64,000 nucleotides of DNA, from assembly GCA_036245525.1 (NCBI GenBank), contig BTPG01000005.1, positions 210,642,052-210,706,051 of the forward strand, in the 5' to 3' direction. This document shows positions 53,918-64,000 of the stretch, piece by piece. A program made the position numbers and the translations under genes. The notes under the pieces are model-generated. The model worked only from the letters and a program-made list of their open reading frames with translations. It was not told where the DNA came from and did no database searches. Origin of the DNA: Semisulcospira habei (Eukaryota; Mollusca; Gastropoda; Semisulcospiridae). The first letter of the stretch is position 1. The number at the start of each line of letters is the position of its first letter.

Positions 53918-56695
53918 GTGAACATCATGCACTGGAATGCAGAAGGGGTTACCAACACAAAAACAGAACTAGAGAACATTCTGTACGAAAACAGCATAAA
54001 CATCTGCTGTATACAAGAGACACACCTACAAGAAGGAAAACCCTTTAAGGTCAGAGAATATCAGGTCTTCCGAAGTGATCGCCAAGGGAGGAAGGAAGGG
54101 GGAGTTATGACCCTAGTTAGAAACAACCTGAATGCCAGCGAAACCAGGAGATTCATGGAAGAGGCGAAATACATCCAGGTCAAGGTAACCACCAGTGACA
54201 ACACACTTGACCTGGTCAACTGCTACTGCCCTAATGATAGGCTGCTGTCCCTTGACACTGTCCAGGTCCCGGACAGTGGATTCCCCATCACTGGTGACTT
54301 CAACAGCCAGTCCCAGAGTTGGGGATTTGACACGATTGATAAGAGAGGAGAAGACATCGAGGAGTGGCAAGATGAAAATCACTTGATACTTGCCAATGAC
54401 CCTGAGGACCATCCTACCTTCTACTCTCGCCGCTGGCACACCACCACTACACCGGACCTGGCGCTTTGCACTGACGATGTTCATAAGCGCCTCAGCAGAA
54501 CAGTAGGACCACAGTTAGGAGGAAGTGACCACCGCCCTGTCCTCCTCTCTCTAAAAGGAAGCACAGCAGCTAGCTCGCCACACCGACCAAGATGGAAGTA
54601 CCGAAAGACAGACTGGCGCTTGTTCAGTATCCGCACAAATGAGCTAATGCAAGACCTCGCTGTGTCTGGAAGGAACATCAACAATGTGGTCAGAGAATTC
54701 AACGACATTATCAGTAGGGCAGACAAGGAAACTATACCTCGAGGGGTCCGAAAAAAACTACACCCCATACTGAACCACAAATCTCCAGAAAGCACATGAC
54801 AACCTCACTAGGGCCAGAGAAGACGCTGAAACCAACCCCATCCAAGAAAATAACATCAAGCTACAACACAGTAAGGCCCAGTATCTGAAGATGAAGTTGG
54901 AGTGCACAAGAAGAAGTTGGAGAGAGAAAACTGCAAGACTGAACATGGAGAGGGACATCACCAAGTTGTGGAGACTGACCAAGGCGTTGAACGATGAGGG
55001 CACCAAGGGAAAGAAGATCACCCTGGAAGAAGATGTGAAAGCACTGACTGGTAGGAAAGCTGCAAACATTTTCGCACAGATCTATGCGAAAGAAAGTAAC
55101 ATCACTCTCCCACAAATGCTTGAGAAAGAAATCAGACAGGAAGCAAGAGAGAGAACAAGAGATGCAAACATCCATGATGCAATGAAGAAGGACATCACCC
55201 TTCCAGAACTGAAGATGGCCATCAAACAGCTGAAGAAGAAAAAATCTCCAGGTCCAGACAGCATCTCAAACGAGATGTTACAACACCTTGGCAACACTGC
55301 CTTAACGAAGCTACTGGACATTTTTAAGCACAGCTGGAGAGGAGGGCAGGTACCCCAGTGCTGGAAGGAAGCCAGGATGATCCCAATTTTGAAGAAAGAG
55401 AAGAACAAGTCCAAAGCCCTGAGTTATCGCCCCATCAGCCTGACAAGTTGTGTGTGCAAGACCATGGAGCGCATCATCAACAAGTGCCAGCAGTGGTATC
55501 TGGACTCCGAGAGCATTATCGCGCCAGAGCAAGCCGGCTTCAGAAGCCACAAGAGTACAGAAGACCAGACAACACACCTTGCACAGGTCATAGAAGATGC
55601 CTTTCAAGATCAGAAGGTGACATTAGCTGCCTTCATTGACCTACAGAAGGCTTTCGACAAGGTGTGGAAGGATGGTCTCCTTGTGAAACTCCTTTGCAGT
55701 GGCATCCAAGGGAACATGTATCGGTGGACCAAGTCATACCTGCACAGTCGCAGAGCCCGTGTGACAGTGGATGGGTCATTCATGGCTTGACTTCGCGAAC
55801 GAAGATTCTATAGGGCTTGCCCACGTCGTCTGCAGGCAGTTTCGTGACTGCGGAGGCCAATCCGGGACAGGCAGGTTCGACCGCAGTGGCTGCAGGGGAA
55901 GGTCTGGTCAGGGTTCTGAGTTGCGACAACTCTGTTTTTTCTCCTGAGCCGCTTGTCCTTGAGGTTAGGGTACTGTGGCCAAAAAGTGCTGCTGCGTCAG
56001 GGGGTGCCACAGGGGGGAGTCATGTCACCGACCCTGTTCATACTCTTCATCAACGACCTTGTGCCAGAGCTACCAAAAGGAGTCCACGCAGCCCTGTACG
56101 CAGATGACCTGGTACTCTGGTGCACAGAAGAGTATGCAACAACTGCTACATACAGGATGCAGCTAGCCCTGGACAGGCTGACAGACTGGACCAACAACTT
56201 GTGTGTGACCATCAACACAGAAAAATCATCAGCCACACTCTTCTCTCTCTCCAACAAAGCAAAGGCTGGCAATCTAACACTGGGCAACACCCCACTGCGG
56301 TATGATGACCAACAGACATACCTGGGCGTCACCCTTGACAAGAGGCTGACGTGGAAGCCGCACATTTGGAACGCAGAAGCGAAAGCTAGAAGAAAGCTGA
56401 ACATCATGAGGAAGCTGGCTGGAACACAATGGGGAGCCAATGAAAAGATCCTCAAAAATGTATATCAAGGCACAGTGAGACCACACCTTGAGTACGGATC
56501 CAATGCATGGTTGACGGTAGCCCAGTCACACCAGCAGACCATTGACAGAGTTCAGAACCAGGCACTGCATATCATCACCGGCGCAATGAGATCCACACCG
56601 ATTGAAAAGATGGAAGAGACAACAGGCATCCCACCACTGCGCATGAAAAGAGATTGCAAAGCCTTGATACAGTCTACAAAGGACCTACATTTTCA
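53918..56695 (+). pseudogene. LINE C endonuclease-reverse transcriptase, broken
   Basis: The endonuclease part (53918-54799) has MNIMHWNAEGV, ICCIQETHL, ITGDFNSQSQSWG and GGSDHRPVLLSL, then a frameshift near 54795. The reverse transcriptase part from about 54800 has KKKSPGPDSISNEML, SYRPISLTSCVCK, FIDLQKAFDKVW, an insertion at 55789-55968, then GVPQGGVMSPTLF, the catalytic YADDLVLW, TINTEKSSATLF and LGVTLDKRLTW, ending in a thumb with GAMRSTPIEKMEETTGI. The motif set matches I-clade LINEs, which normally end with RNase H; here that end is missing. A related fragment with an RNase H start is at 60000-61050. Confidence 0.85.
55789..55968 (-). mobile_element. LINE A 3' fragment inserted in LINE C
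   Basis: The minus strand matches the last 180 bp of LINE A, including the zinc-finger codons and the 3' hairpin at 55791-55804. It agrees with LINE A copy 2 (CTAACCTTAAGG-type) more than copy 1 at the truncation point. It lies between the RVTVDGS and GVPQGG codons of LINE C. Confidence 0.9.
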
Positions 56696-57092
56696 CATTT
56701 TTCACCCATAACGCTTGCTACGTTTACCCAAAATGATTCTACATAACCACATTTCCAAAATATATGAGTTCAATACTTTCGCTGTTGTTCATACAAAAAG
56801 TACAATTATCTGAACGTCGATACCATTTTTTTTTTTTTTTTTTTTTTTTGCATTATTATATTTTTGCCGATAATTCTATGAATAATTTTAGTTTGAAACC
56901 ACCTTAGTTTGACAGCTTTTATATGTTGCAGTTTATGTAAAAAAAAAAAAATTCAGTCCATATCACAGCTTAGTTCTTTATCCCATGTATCTAGGCTTTG
57001 TGGATTTTTGTTATTCATTGTCAAGATTTCGTAGTAACGTTTTGAGCCCTTTTCAACTGAGTAAAGGAGTAGCAAGGATTTTGGGCTTATCA

Positions 57093-57480
57093 TGGGGACG
57101 TAGCTAAGTGGATAAGACACTGCATTGGCAGTCGTAAGATCCCGAGTTCAAATCCCATGGTGGGTAGAAATAGGATGTGGACTTTTCCCCATTCCCATTG
57201 ACTCAAATTTACGTATAGACTCGGTTTACGGTGCCTGTCTCGCCTGCGTGTGTACAGCACGCATAACCATCAAGTGCGCACGTTAAAAATCCCATTACCA
57301 CTATTCGAAAAGAGAAGGCCCGGTGAAATGGAGACATTTCCCATGCACCGAAGTTGATAACAGGGTGGAGGTTTGCACATAAAGTAGCGCTTAGTAGCAG
57401 CAGGTTTTCAAAGCTCCAGCTTCCATCCCTACGGCGGCACCTTGATTATCTTTCATTAGATGGATATGTGCGCGTCGGTG
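57093..57480 (+). mobile_element. tRNA-headed SINE family 3
   Basis: Head GGGACGTAGCTAAGTGGATA (A box region) and GAGTTCAAATCCC (B box), a body with AATCCCATTACCAC and CCCGGTGAAATGG, and a pentamer tail. Copy A has no SINE at the matching place near 13880, so it inserted after the duplication or was lost from A. Confidence 0.82.
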
Positions 57481-57567
57481 ATACCATATCATACCATACC
57501 ATACCATACCATACCATACCATACCATACCATACCATACCATATCATACCATACCATACCATACCAT
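57481..57567. repeat. (ATACC)n tail of SINE 3
   Basis: About seventeen pentamers with two TATC variants directly follow the SINE body. Confidence 0.93.
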
Positions 57568-57967
57568 GAATCCTATCGGGGTTTTTTAATGTAGATGTTA
57601 GTGTTGCGAATCTATTTTTCTATAGCTTGAATGAACCCTACATAATTATTAAGAAAGTCGATTTTTATAACATAATTTGTTTTAACTTAGTATACCTCCT
57701 CGGCTGCCCTACTTCATTACAGAGCTGTCCAGTGCAGTATATCCCTTTTTGGGCCCATTGTTCATACAAAATACATTTGTTTCCAATCATAATATTATCA
57801 TTAAAAAAGACAAGCTTCGCCATCACTTGTTCTGAAGTATTTGGTTCCACTTTGCACCTAAACTCCTTATAAGCACACAGAACATCTTTCCAGAACAAAT
57901 GTGTGTGCTTTATTTTGTTGTATAATTCTGGACCACGTTTGTCCAGGTGCTGGAGATCTGGATATGT

Positions 57968-58190
57968 GTTAACCCATTCAGCCCGGACGTACTACAACAG
58001 GAGATGGATCGACCATGATAATTCAAGGATAGTGCCAGATTAGCTTGGCGCCTGTCGGCTCCAAGCTAATCTGGCACTGCCCTTGAATTATCATGGTCGA
58101 TCCATCCCCTGCAACGGGTGCTTAGTCATTAGATGACGCCTCCAAAATTTGGGAAATACGGCCGTCGGGCTGAATGTATTAAGGATGACA
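57968..58190. mobile_element. Palindromic MITE, family 1
   Basis: Counterpart of 14436-14652 at the same site in copy B; both arms complete. Confidence 0.88.
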
Positions 58191-58561
58191 TGTTTCCATC
58201 TATACTAAATATGACCCGTGTTGTTTAATTTTCTAATCCAGCTAATTTTCAACGCTCTCATATACTGCTTTAAATTTGGAATACCGATTCTCCGTTTCGT
58301 AAAGTTCTTGTTGCAACTTTTGTGCTTATTTTGTCCGTTGTTTTTTATCCCATACAAATCTGAAGCACAGTGTTTGCAAATCTTCAACCTGTTTATCAGG
58401 TGGGTTAAGGAATAAAATTCATAAGTAGACCAGTTTTGATAAGATCAATGATTTTAACACAGCGATTCTGCCTAGGGGTGTAATTGGCCTCTTTAGCCAC
58501 GTTTTCATGAGAATTTTGATCTCAGTACACTTGTCCTTAAAATTTCCAAGATGACAGCACT

Positions 58562-58722
58562 TTAACTCATTCAGTCCGACGGCCGTATTTCCACAATTTT
58601 GGAGGCGTCATCTAATGACTATGCACCAGTTGCAGAAGATGGATCGACCATGATAATTTAAGGGTAGTGCCAGATTAGCTTGGCGCCGACAGCTGTAGTG
58701 CGTCAGGGCTGAAGGGGCTAAA
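58562..58722. mobile_element. Palindromic MITE, family 1, right arm lost
   Basis: The left outer end and left arm to GGCGCCGACAG are present, then it skips to the right outer end (CTGTAGTGCGTCAGGGCTGA). Copy A (15426-15625) keeps both arms, so an arm was deleted here. Confidence 0.78.
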
Positions 58723-58922
58723 TAATTTGTCAGCCAAATGCCTAAGACTTTGAACTCTGACGGGTTCCAGTTTAATTTAAGGTATGGCAAATATGATGCT
58801 GGAATTTGTTTTACCACCCAGCCAAATAGCATCAGTTTTCCTAAAATGTAGACGCAAACCCGAACAGACGCTAAATTTGTTTAAAGAGTCAATAATCCAA
58901 AAGCTAGCCCGGTCTACGTTGC

Positions 58923-58956
58923 ACCCCCCCCCCCCACACACACACACACACACCCA
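58923..58956. repeat. C run and (CA)n
   Basis: Thirteen C residues followed by CA units. Confidence 0.9.
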
Positions 58957-58965
58957 TCCCCCCAC

Positions 58966-59999
58966 TCCTCAGTACTCAATAAAATGGTTTCAAAGTGTAC
59001 CTTAGTATGTCCTGAGATGTTTAAACCATGTTCCCCTAAAATCCTTAGGAACACACCAGGGATATAGCCGATGGCTCAAGGGCACCCCCATTCACGCTCT
59101 TTGCGGATGCTAAAATGAAGTTGAGAACTATTTACTCTAAAGAAATCGGAATTCATTCCGGAAGCCAAAATCAGGCAATATTATGTTACAGCACACCGTT
59201 TGCATCCTCTGCACACAAAAAACAGAATAAAAAATATTGAATCTCTGGCTCACGGTGACCTTCAAGTAAACGGTCATTTCCGCGAAATCGCAATAAAAAG
59301 ACAAAAATAATGTGACAGATGCCTTCGGACATTTTCTATAGCACTGGCACTCCATTTTTAGGCTTACATCATCACAACGGAATGTCACAACTATTATAAA
59401 CTTGACTAGGTGATGCTGTGATTACTGTGAGTGCCACTGTGGTTGATTTTGTATCCCTACCCCCAAATTGTGAAAATACTCAAAATTAATTAGAAAAAAT
59501 TACTAAAGTTATTCCATTTCATTGTGACCGCTCTTTACCTATTACGTTTCAATAATGTGAGCTTAAAGTGCAAGCAAATAAGGAAAGTCGGCATCTTTTA
59601 CGGTACGTTCGTGGTGAATGATAGCTTTTTCCCATTTAAAATTGCCGAATTGGGAAACGTACGTTGTTTTCGATGCCATCAGAACTTTTGTATCCAACTG
59701 TTAGGTCTTTTGTATGTTATATTGGTTAGGATAGAGTACCACAGTTACTCTCAACCTGATTCTATGATGTTGTGATGCATTTAGATACCACAGTGGCTAA
59801 ATCTGCTGCCCTACTACAATTTTACCAGTACGCAAAGGAACGCAAAATGATCATAACAATTGCTTATTTCATACTCCTCTGTTTAAATATTTTTGTTGCC
59901 AGTTTTCTCAACAAAGTATGCATATTGAGCATAATAATTTGTGATCATTTCATTAATTTCAATGTGACCCATCAATTTAATTGTAATTCTTTTTGTGTT
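58966..59999. other. Gene-free stretch
   Basis: About 1 kb of AT-rich sequence in which I recognise no gene, RNA or repeat. Confidence 0.4.
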
Positions 60000-61050
60000 A
60001 AGGCATGTTTAACCGGGGCTGCCGCTGAAGCTTCTACTGTCTGCACATTCAGCAATCTTGTCAAACTCGGGGAAGGTGTACCCCAGGGAGATGTGTCTGA
60101 TGCTGTTCTTGGACTACATTAATGACATCAGTACAGCAGTACCAAGGTTCGTCTCGAACATCCTCCGTGCGGATGACTTTGCAGTGTGGAGCGCAGCAGA
60201 ACATAAAGAAATATCATCCTGCAGAATCCAGGATGCTGCCAATGAAAGATGGGCCACTCAAACTGAGCTAAACCATCTCTTTCAATCAGATGGAAGAGGT
60301 CACCTTGAAACTGGAGACCTTCTAGTACCAAAGATATACAGGCTAAATTTACTGACAACAAATAGTTTACTGGATTCACGTGGAGGACTCACATCGAAGA
60401 CATGGAAGCTAGAGCTGCGAAAAAAATGTCTCTGATGAAGAAACTGGTGGGGACCACATTGGCGCAAATTAAAGCATCCTGGCGAAAGCAAACACCAGCT
60501 CGGTCAGACGAGTAGTGCGGTACCAAGATACATCAACAACATGAAACACTGCATCTAAAACCAAAAATGCCAGGCTTGACAAGATGCAAAACATGGGTCA
60601 TTCTCATGATTCAGTGACATTCTTAGAACCAGCTGGAGCACCCCGATTTAGTATATGAAGGACATTGGAGCCACTGGAACGCAGAACAGCACACACGATA
60701 AAGAGACTTACCAAACACCGACAGCACTGGATACTACAGTTGCAGACCAAGAACCGTCAGAAATGCCAAAGTCTGAACCACCAACTGAAGGTCCTGCAAA
60801 GGGCTAAAACTGACGTCCTGGAACCAAGCCCAAAGATGTGTGAAAAGTTTCCTTCAGATACCTGGACATCTCGAAAAAGCCTTGTAGACACAATAAACGA
60901 TGTTCCAGGACTCTTTGCCAAAGGTCGTGGCACTGCACAAAGCCATCTTGCTGGAGATTATGCACAAGCGCTACCCTCACAGCAGCTGTGCTCGCATCTA
61001 CACAGGCGGGTCCGCACAAGACACCATGCGGAATGAAGGAAGTGGCGAGT
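60000..61050 (+). pseudogene. LINE C-related degenerate fragment with RNase H start
   Basis: Scattered matches in order: LGEGVPQGDVSDAV near 60070, NDISTAVPRF and a worn RADDFAVWSA (normally YADDxxxW) near 60170, then a low-quality thumb, and near 60990 CARIYTGGSAQD, resembling the YTDGSA start of the LINE RNase H domain. It uses at least three frames. It supports LINE C being an RNase H-bearing I-clade family. Confidence 0.65.
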
Positions 61051-61061
61051 ACATCTGTTGT

Positions 61062-64000
61062 GCAATAATAATAATAATAATTACGGTATTTGTAATGCGC
61101 TTATCTTATAATAATTATAACTCTAAGCGCGCACTCACAACTCGCGCACGCATGCGCACGCTTTAGACAATGACTCACATACCACAAATAGTGAAATACA
61201 TTACGACGGTCAGCTTGCGGTGGGGGGTGTGGTGGTATAGTGCTAGAACTGTTGAAAGAGGTGAGTTTTGAGGGCGGACTGGAAGGAGGAGAGAGAGTGT
61301 TTCTGACGAAGAGAGAGTGGGAGAGTGTTCCAGGTGGATGGACCGTAGACGAGAAGGAGGGGGGGGGGGCCGAAAGTGTTGAGTTTGGTGCGAGGGATGT
61401 GGAGGCGGAGAGGGAGGCAGAGCTGGGGGAGCGGGAAGGTGTGTAGTGGTGAAGTAAGTTGGAGAGATAGGCAGGAGCGCAGTTGTTCAGGGATTTGTAG
61501 CAGAGAGACAGAATTTTGTATTGGATGCGTTGGGGATGGGGAGCCAGTGAAGGAGTTTGAGCAAGGGTGTGATGTGGTCGGATTTTTTCTTTCTGATGAC
61601 GAGGCGGGCAGTATTGTTCTGGACGCGTTGGAGAGTGAAAGTGGTGGAGTGAGGGAGGCCGGAAAGGAGAGAGTTGCAGTAGTCGATGCGAGATAAGATA
61701 TGAGAGACAGCAAGTTTGGTGGCAGCTTCGGTAGTGAGGTATTTTCTGATCTGACTGATGCGGCGGAGGTGGAAATAGCATGCATGGGCCGTGGCGGAGA
61801 CGAAGCTGGTCATGGATAGAGAGGAATCGAGGATAACGCCGAGGTTCTTGGCCGAGTCAGAGAGGGAGATGGGGGTGCTATCGAGTTGAAGGTGGAGAGA
61901 GGGAGGGAGCTGGGAGAGTTTCTGGCGAGTAACTACCAGCATGGCTTCCGTTTTGTCGTCGTTCAGTTTCAGTTCAGCTTGTTTGCTGTCATCCAGTTTT
62001 TCACGCCTACGTAGCAGTCAGCCGTGCGAGTCAGTAGTGACTGAGTGTTGTCGAGTTCGTCTTTGTCTAGTAGTTGTGAGTCGTCAGCGTAGAGGTGGTG
62101 GTGTATGCGGTCAGACTGGATGATGTTGGACAGGGGAGAGGTGTAGAGTGTGAAAAGGACCGAGCCCAAAACGGACCCTTGAGGAACTCCGCAGGAGAGC
62201 GTGACTGCGTTGGAAGAGACGCCGTTGATGGTGACGGACTGCTGTCTGTCGGAGAGGTAGGAGAGAAACCAGGAATGAGCAGAGTCAGTAATGCCGAAGG
62301 AGTGGTGGAGTCGGTGGAGGAGGATAGAGTGGTCAATGGTGTCAAAGGCGGCAGAGAGATCGAGTAGTGTAAGAAGAAAGATGTTGCCCGAGTCGGTGGA
62401 GAGAAGCAGATCGTTTAAGATATGTAGAAGGGCTGTTTCAGTGCTGTGATGTTTGCGATAGGCAGACTGGAATGGACTGAGGGGGTTGTTGTCGGTGAGG
62501 TGGAGGTTGAGCTGGTTGAGAACAACCTTCTCAAGAAGCTTGGACAGGAAAGAGATATTTTAGACTGGGCGATAGTTCTTGAGTTCGTTTGGGTCGAGGT
62601 TGTGTTTTTTGAGGAGAGGACGGACGATGGCGGACTTGAAGAAATCGGGGATGGAGCCGTTTTCTAGAGATGCGTTGATGATGTCGGTAATGAAGGGCAG
62701 AAGTTTTGGAAGGCCGTCACGGTAGAGAGAAGCTGGGATTGGTCTAGTTCACAGGTTTTGAAGGGCATGGACTTTATGGTCTTGAGGACGTCATCCTGAG
62801 AGACGGGGCGGAAGGACGAGAGGGGAGTACCGGAAAAGGTGGGGTCGGGAGGGCAAGGCGGAGAAGGCAGAGTGTCGAGTGTGTTGCGCAGAGTTTGGAT
62901 TTTGTCCGAAAAATAAGTAGAAAAAGCGGACGGGAGTTCTTCTTTGCTGTGTGTGTTGGGGAGAGGAGAGTCTTTAGAAGTGCCTAGGAGTGTGTTCATG
63001 GTGGCTTAGAGGGTTTTGGAAGAAGTGGATTCCAGGATTTTGTTTTGAAGGTGTTTGCGTTTAGAGTCGGAGATCATTTTGCAGACTTTGGATCTAGTTG
63101 TTTGGAAGATCTGTCTGTGAACGGTGAGGTCAGATGAGCGCCAGCGGCGTTCCGCTTGTCGGCGCTCGCGCTTGGCCTCAGTGAGCCAGGGGGAGGGGAG
63201 TCGGTTGGGTATGGAGCAGGTGGTGACAGGGGCATGGGTGTCTAGAAGTTTTCGAAGGGAGGAATCGAAATGGGATGCTAGATCGGGAGAGGGGGCTGGG
63301 TCCAAGAAAAGGTCGACAGCTTCGTCGAAGAAGCTCTCGCGGTTGACAGATTTTAGTTTGCGACGAGCGACAATGAGCTTGATTTTTTTCGGGGGAGGTA
63401 GATTGAGGGAGATGAGAATAGCGAGAGCTGATCGGAGGTGCGGGTGATGATCCAGTCGAGGGTGTGGCCGAGTCGGTGGGTGCGTTTAGTGATGTGTTGT
63501 GTAAGATTGTGGTCTGAAAGTGACGTGCAAAGGCGTTTTGTGTCAGGGAGGTCGGGTTTGTGAAAGTGGAAGTTAAAGTCGCCTAGTAGGATGTGTTTTC
63601 CGGGTCGTGTGCTGTAGTGGTTAAGGAGGAGGTCAAACTCGGTGAGGAACATGGAGTTTGTGAGTTTGTTTTGAGAGCTTGGAGGGGGGGGGGGGCGATA
63701 GATACATGAGAAGATGAGGGACTGGCCAGGGAGTATTGCTACGGTCTCGACAGATTCAAAGGAGGGATGGGCAAAAGGGAGAGACTGAGAGAAGGAGAGG
63801 TGAGCCGAAAGACAGTCCCTGTAGATGATGGCAATGCCACCCCCTCTGGAAACACGCGGGAAGGAGGCCAGGCGGTAGCCACTAGGAGTGATGCTGGCGA
63901 TGATGGGTTCATCGCCAGCTGAGCGGAGCCACGTTTCGGTGATCACGACAACATCTAGGTCATTGTCTAGAATGAAATCTGAAATCACGTCAGCTTTGCC
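61062..64000 (-). pseudogene. LINE family B (CR1/L2-like), runs off right edge
   Basis: From the right: an endonuclease with VVITETWLRS, GGGIAIIYRD, LLGDFNFHFH and TLDWIITR (63988-63353), then PWLTEAKRERRQAERRW near 63180, and ISLSSFLPKLLEKVV-type fingers near 62540. Next come LLDLSAAFDTIDH near 62340, GVPQGSVLGSVLF near 62170, YADDSQLL near 62080, LNLDDSTPISLSDSAKNLG-type residues near 61870, and the thumb with DYCNSLLSG and LHWLPI. The 3' end has GCGCTTAGAGTTATAATTAT and a (TTA)n tail at 61062. Frameshifts near 63330, 62200 and 61780 make it non-functional. Confidence 0.88.

Larger units (their letters stand above)
53030..56695 (+). mobile_element. LINE family C (I-clade-like)
   Basis: Inserted in copy B in place of about 225 bp present in copy A (13306-13530). 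The GC-rich 5' untranslated part runs to about 53917, perhaps with a short upstream ORF1 region. Endonuclease and reverse transcriptase follow. The 3' part, including any RNase H, is absent; the sequence jumps to the L1-like remnant at about 56695. Confidence 0.8.
48293..58795. repeat. Segmental duplication, copy B
   Basis: Counterpart of 4458-15700 in direct orientation, about 44 kb away. All shared blocks are in the same order. The differences are insertions of LINE C and SINE 3 here and of LINE A1 and SINE 1 in copy A, plus a smaller number of 54-bp units. Confidence 0.88.
56696..58965 (-). pseudogene. L1-like LINE remnant, C-terminal region (copy B)
   Basis: From the right: LRLHFRKTDAIWLGGK near 58840, YLKLNWNPSEFKVLGIWLTN near 58760, then after MITEs RIGIPNLKQYMRALKISWIR near 58260, and the W..dL..dW block near 56990. 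It is the counterpart of 13430-15790 and shows the upstream part more clearly. Many stops; dead. Confidence 0.78.

Overview
The window looks like nuclear DNA of a lophotrochozoan invertebrate, most likely a mollusc (possibly a marine gastropod). The signs are single-exon Toll-like receptor genes, at least seven families of non-LTR retrotransposon, tRNA-headed SINEs, many short palindromic MITE-like elements, long CA/GT, GA, GATA and ATACC microsatellites, and no bacterial-style operons. The organism call is inference; no ribosomal or mitochondrial marker is present.

Layout. 1-4.4 kb: a broken LINE (minus) split by a younger insertion, then microsatellites. 4.46-15.7 kb: copy A of a segmental duplication. 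It holds a downstream 54-bp tandem repeat, Toll-like receptor A (minus), a 28-bp tandem repeat at the receptor's 5' side, an intact full-length LINE (family A, plus) inserted in that repeat, and an old L1-like LINE remnant. 15.8-19.9 kb: a second, decayed family A LINE with a tRNA/SINE-like head, bounded by an exact 11-bp target duplication. 20-29.9 kb: retroelement remnants, a 108-bp tandem repeat, a CR1/Jockey-like LINE (plus) and an RTE-like LINE (minus) ending in a long GATA tract.

29.88-36.57 kb: an AT-rich, compact cassette from a Polinton/adintovirus-like DNA virus. It carries a protein-primed family B DNA polymerase, an unknown protein, a packaging ATPase and a double-jelly-roll-type major capsid protein (all minus), flanked by truncated plus-strand genes and a minus-strand fragment. 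Each start codon sits directly behind an A/T-rich AATAAAA-like box. The polymerase is broken, but the capsid and ATPase frames are open. No integrase or terminal inverted repeat is visible. The right end stops at the symmetry centre of a palindromic MITE and the left end abuts an RTE-like LINE.

36.6-48.3 kb: gene-poor DNA made of palindromic repeats, SINEs, LINE scraps and microsatellites. 48.3-58.8 kb: copy B of the duplication, in the same orientation, with Toll-like receptor B (minus) and the same flanks, but with an I-clade-like LINE (itself hit by a family A fragment) and a different SINE. 59-64 kb: an unassigned stretch, a degenerate LINE fragment, and a CR1/L2-like LINE running off the right edge.

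The only clearly host-functional genes are the two Toll-like receptors. Family A LINE copy 1 may still encode active protein. The virus-like cassette and the shared sequence and differences of the two receptor duplicons are the most informative parts.
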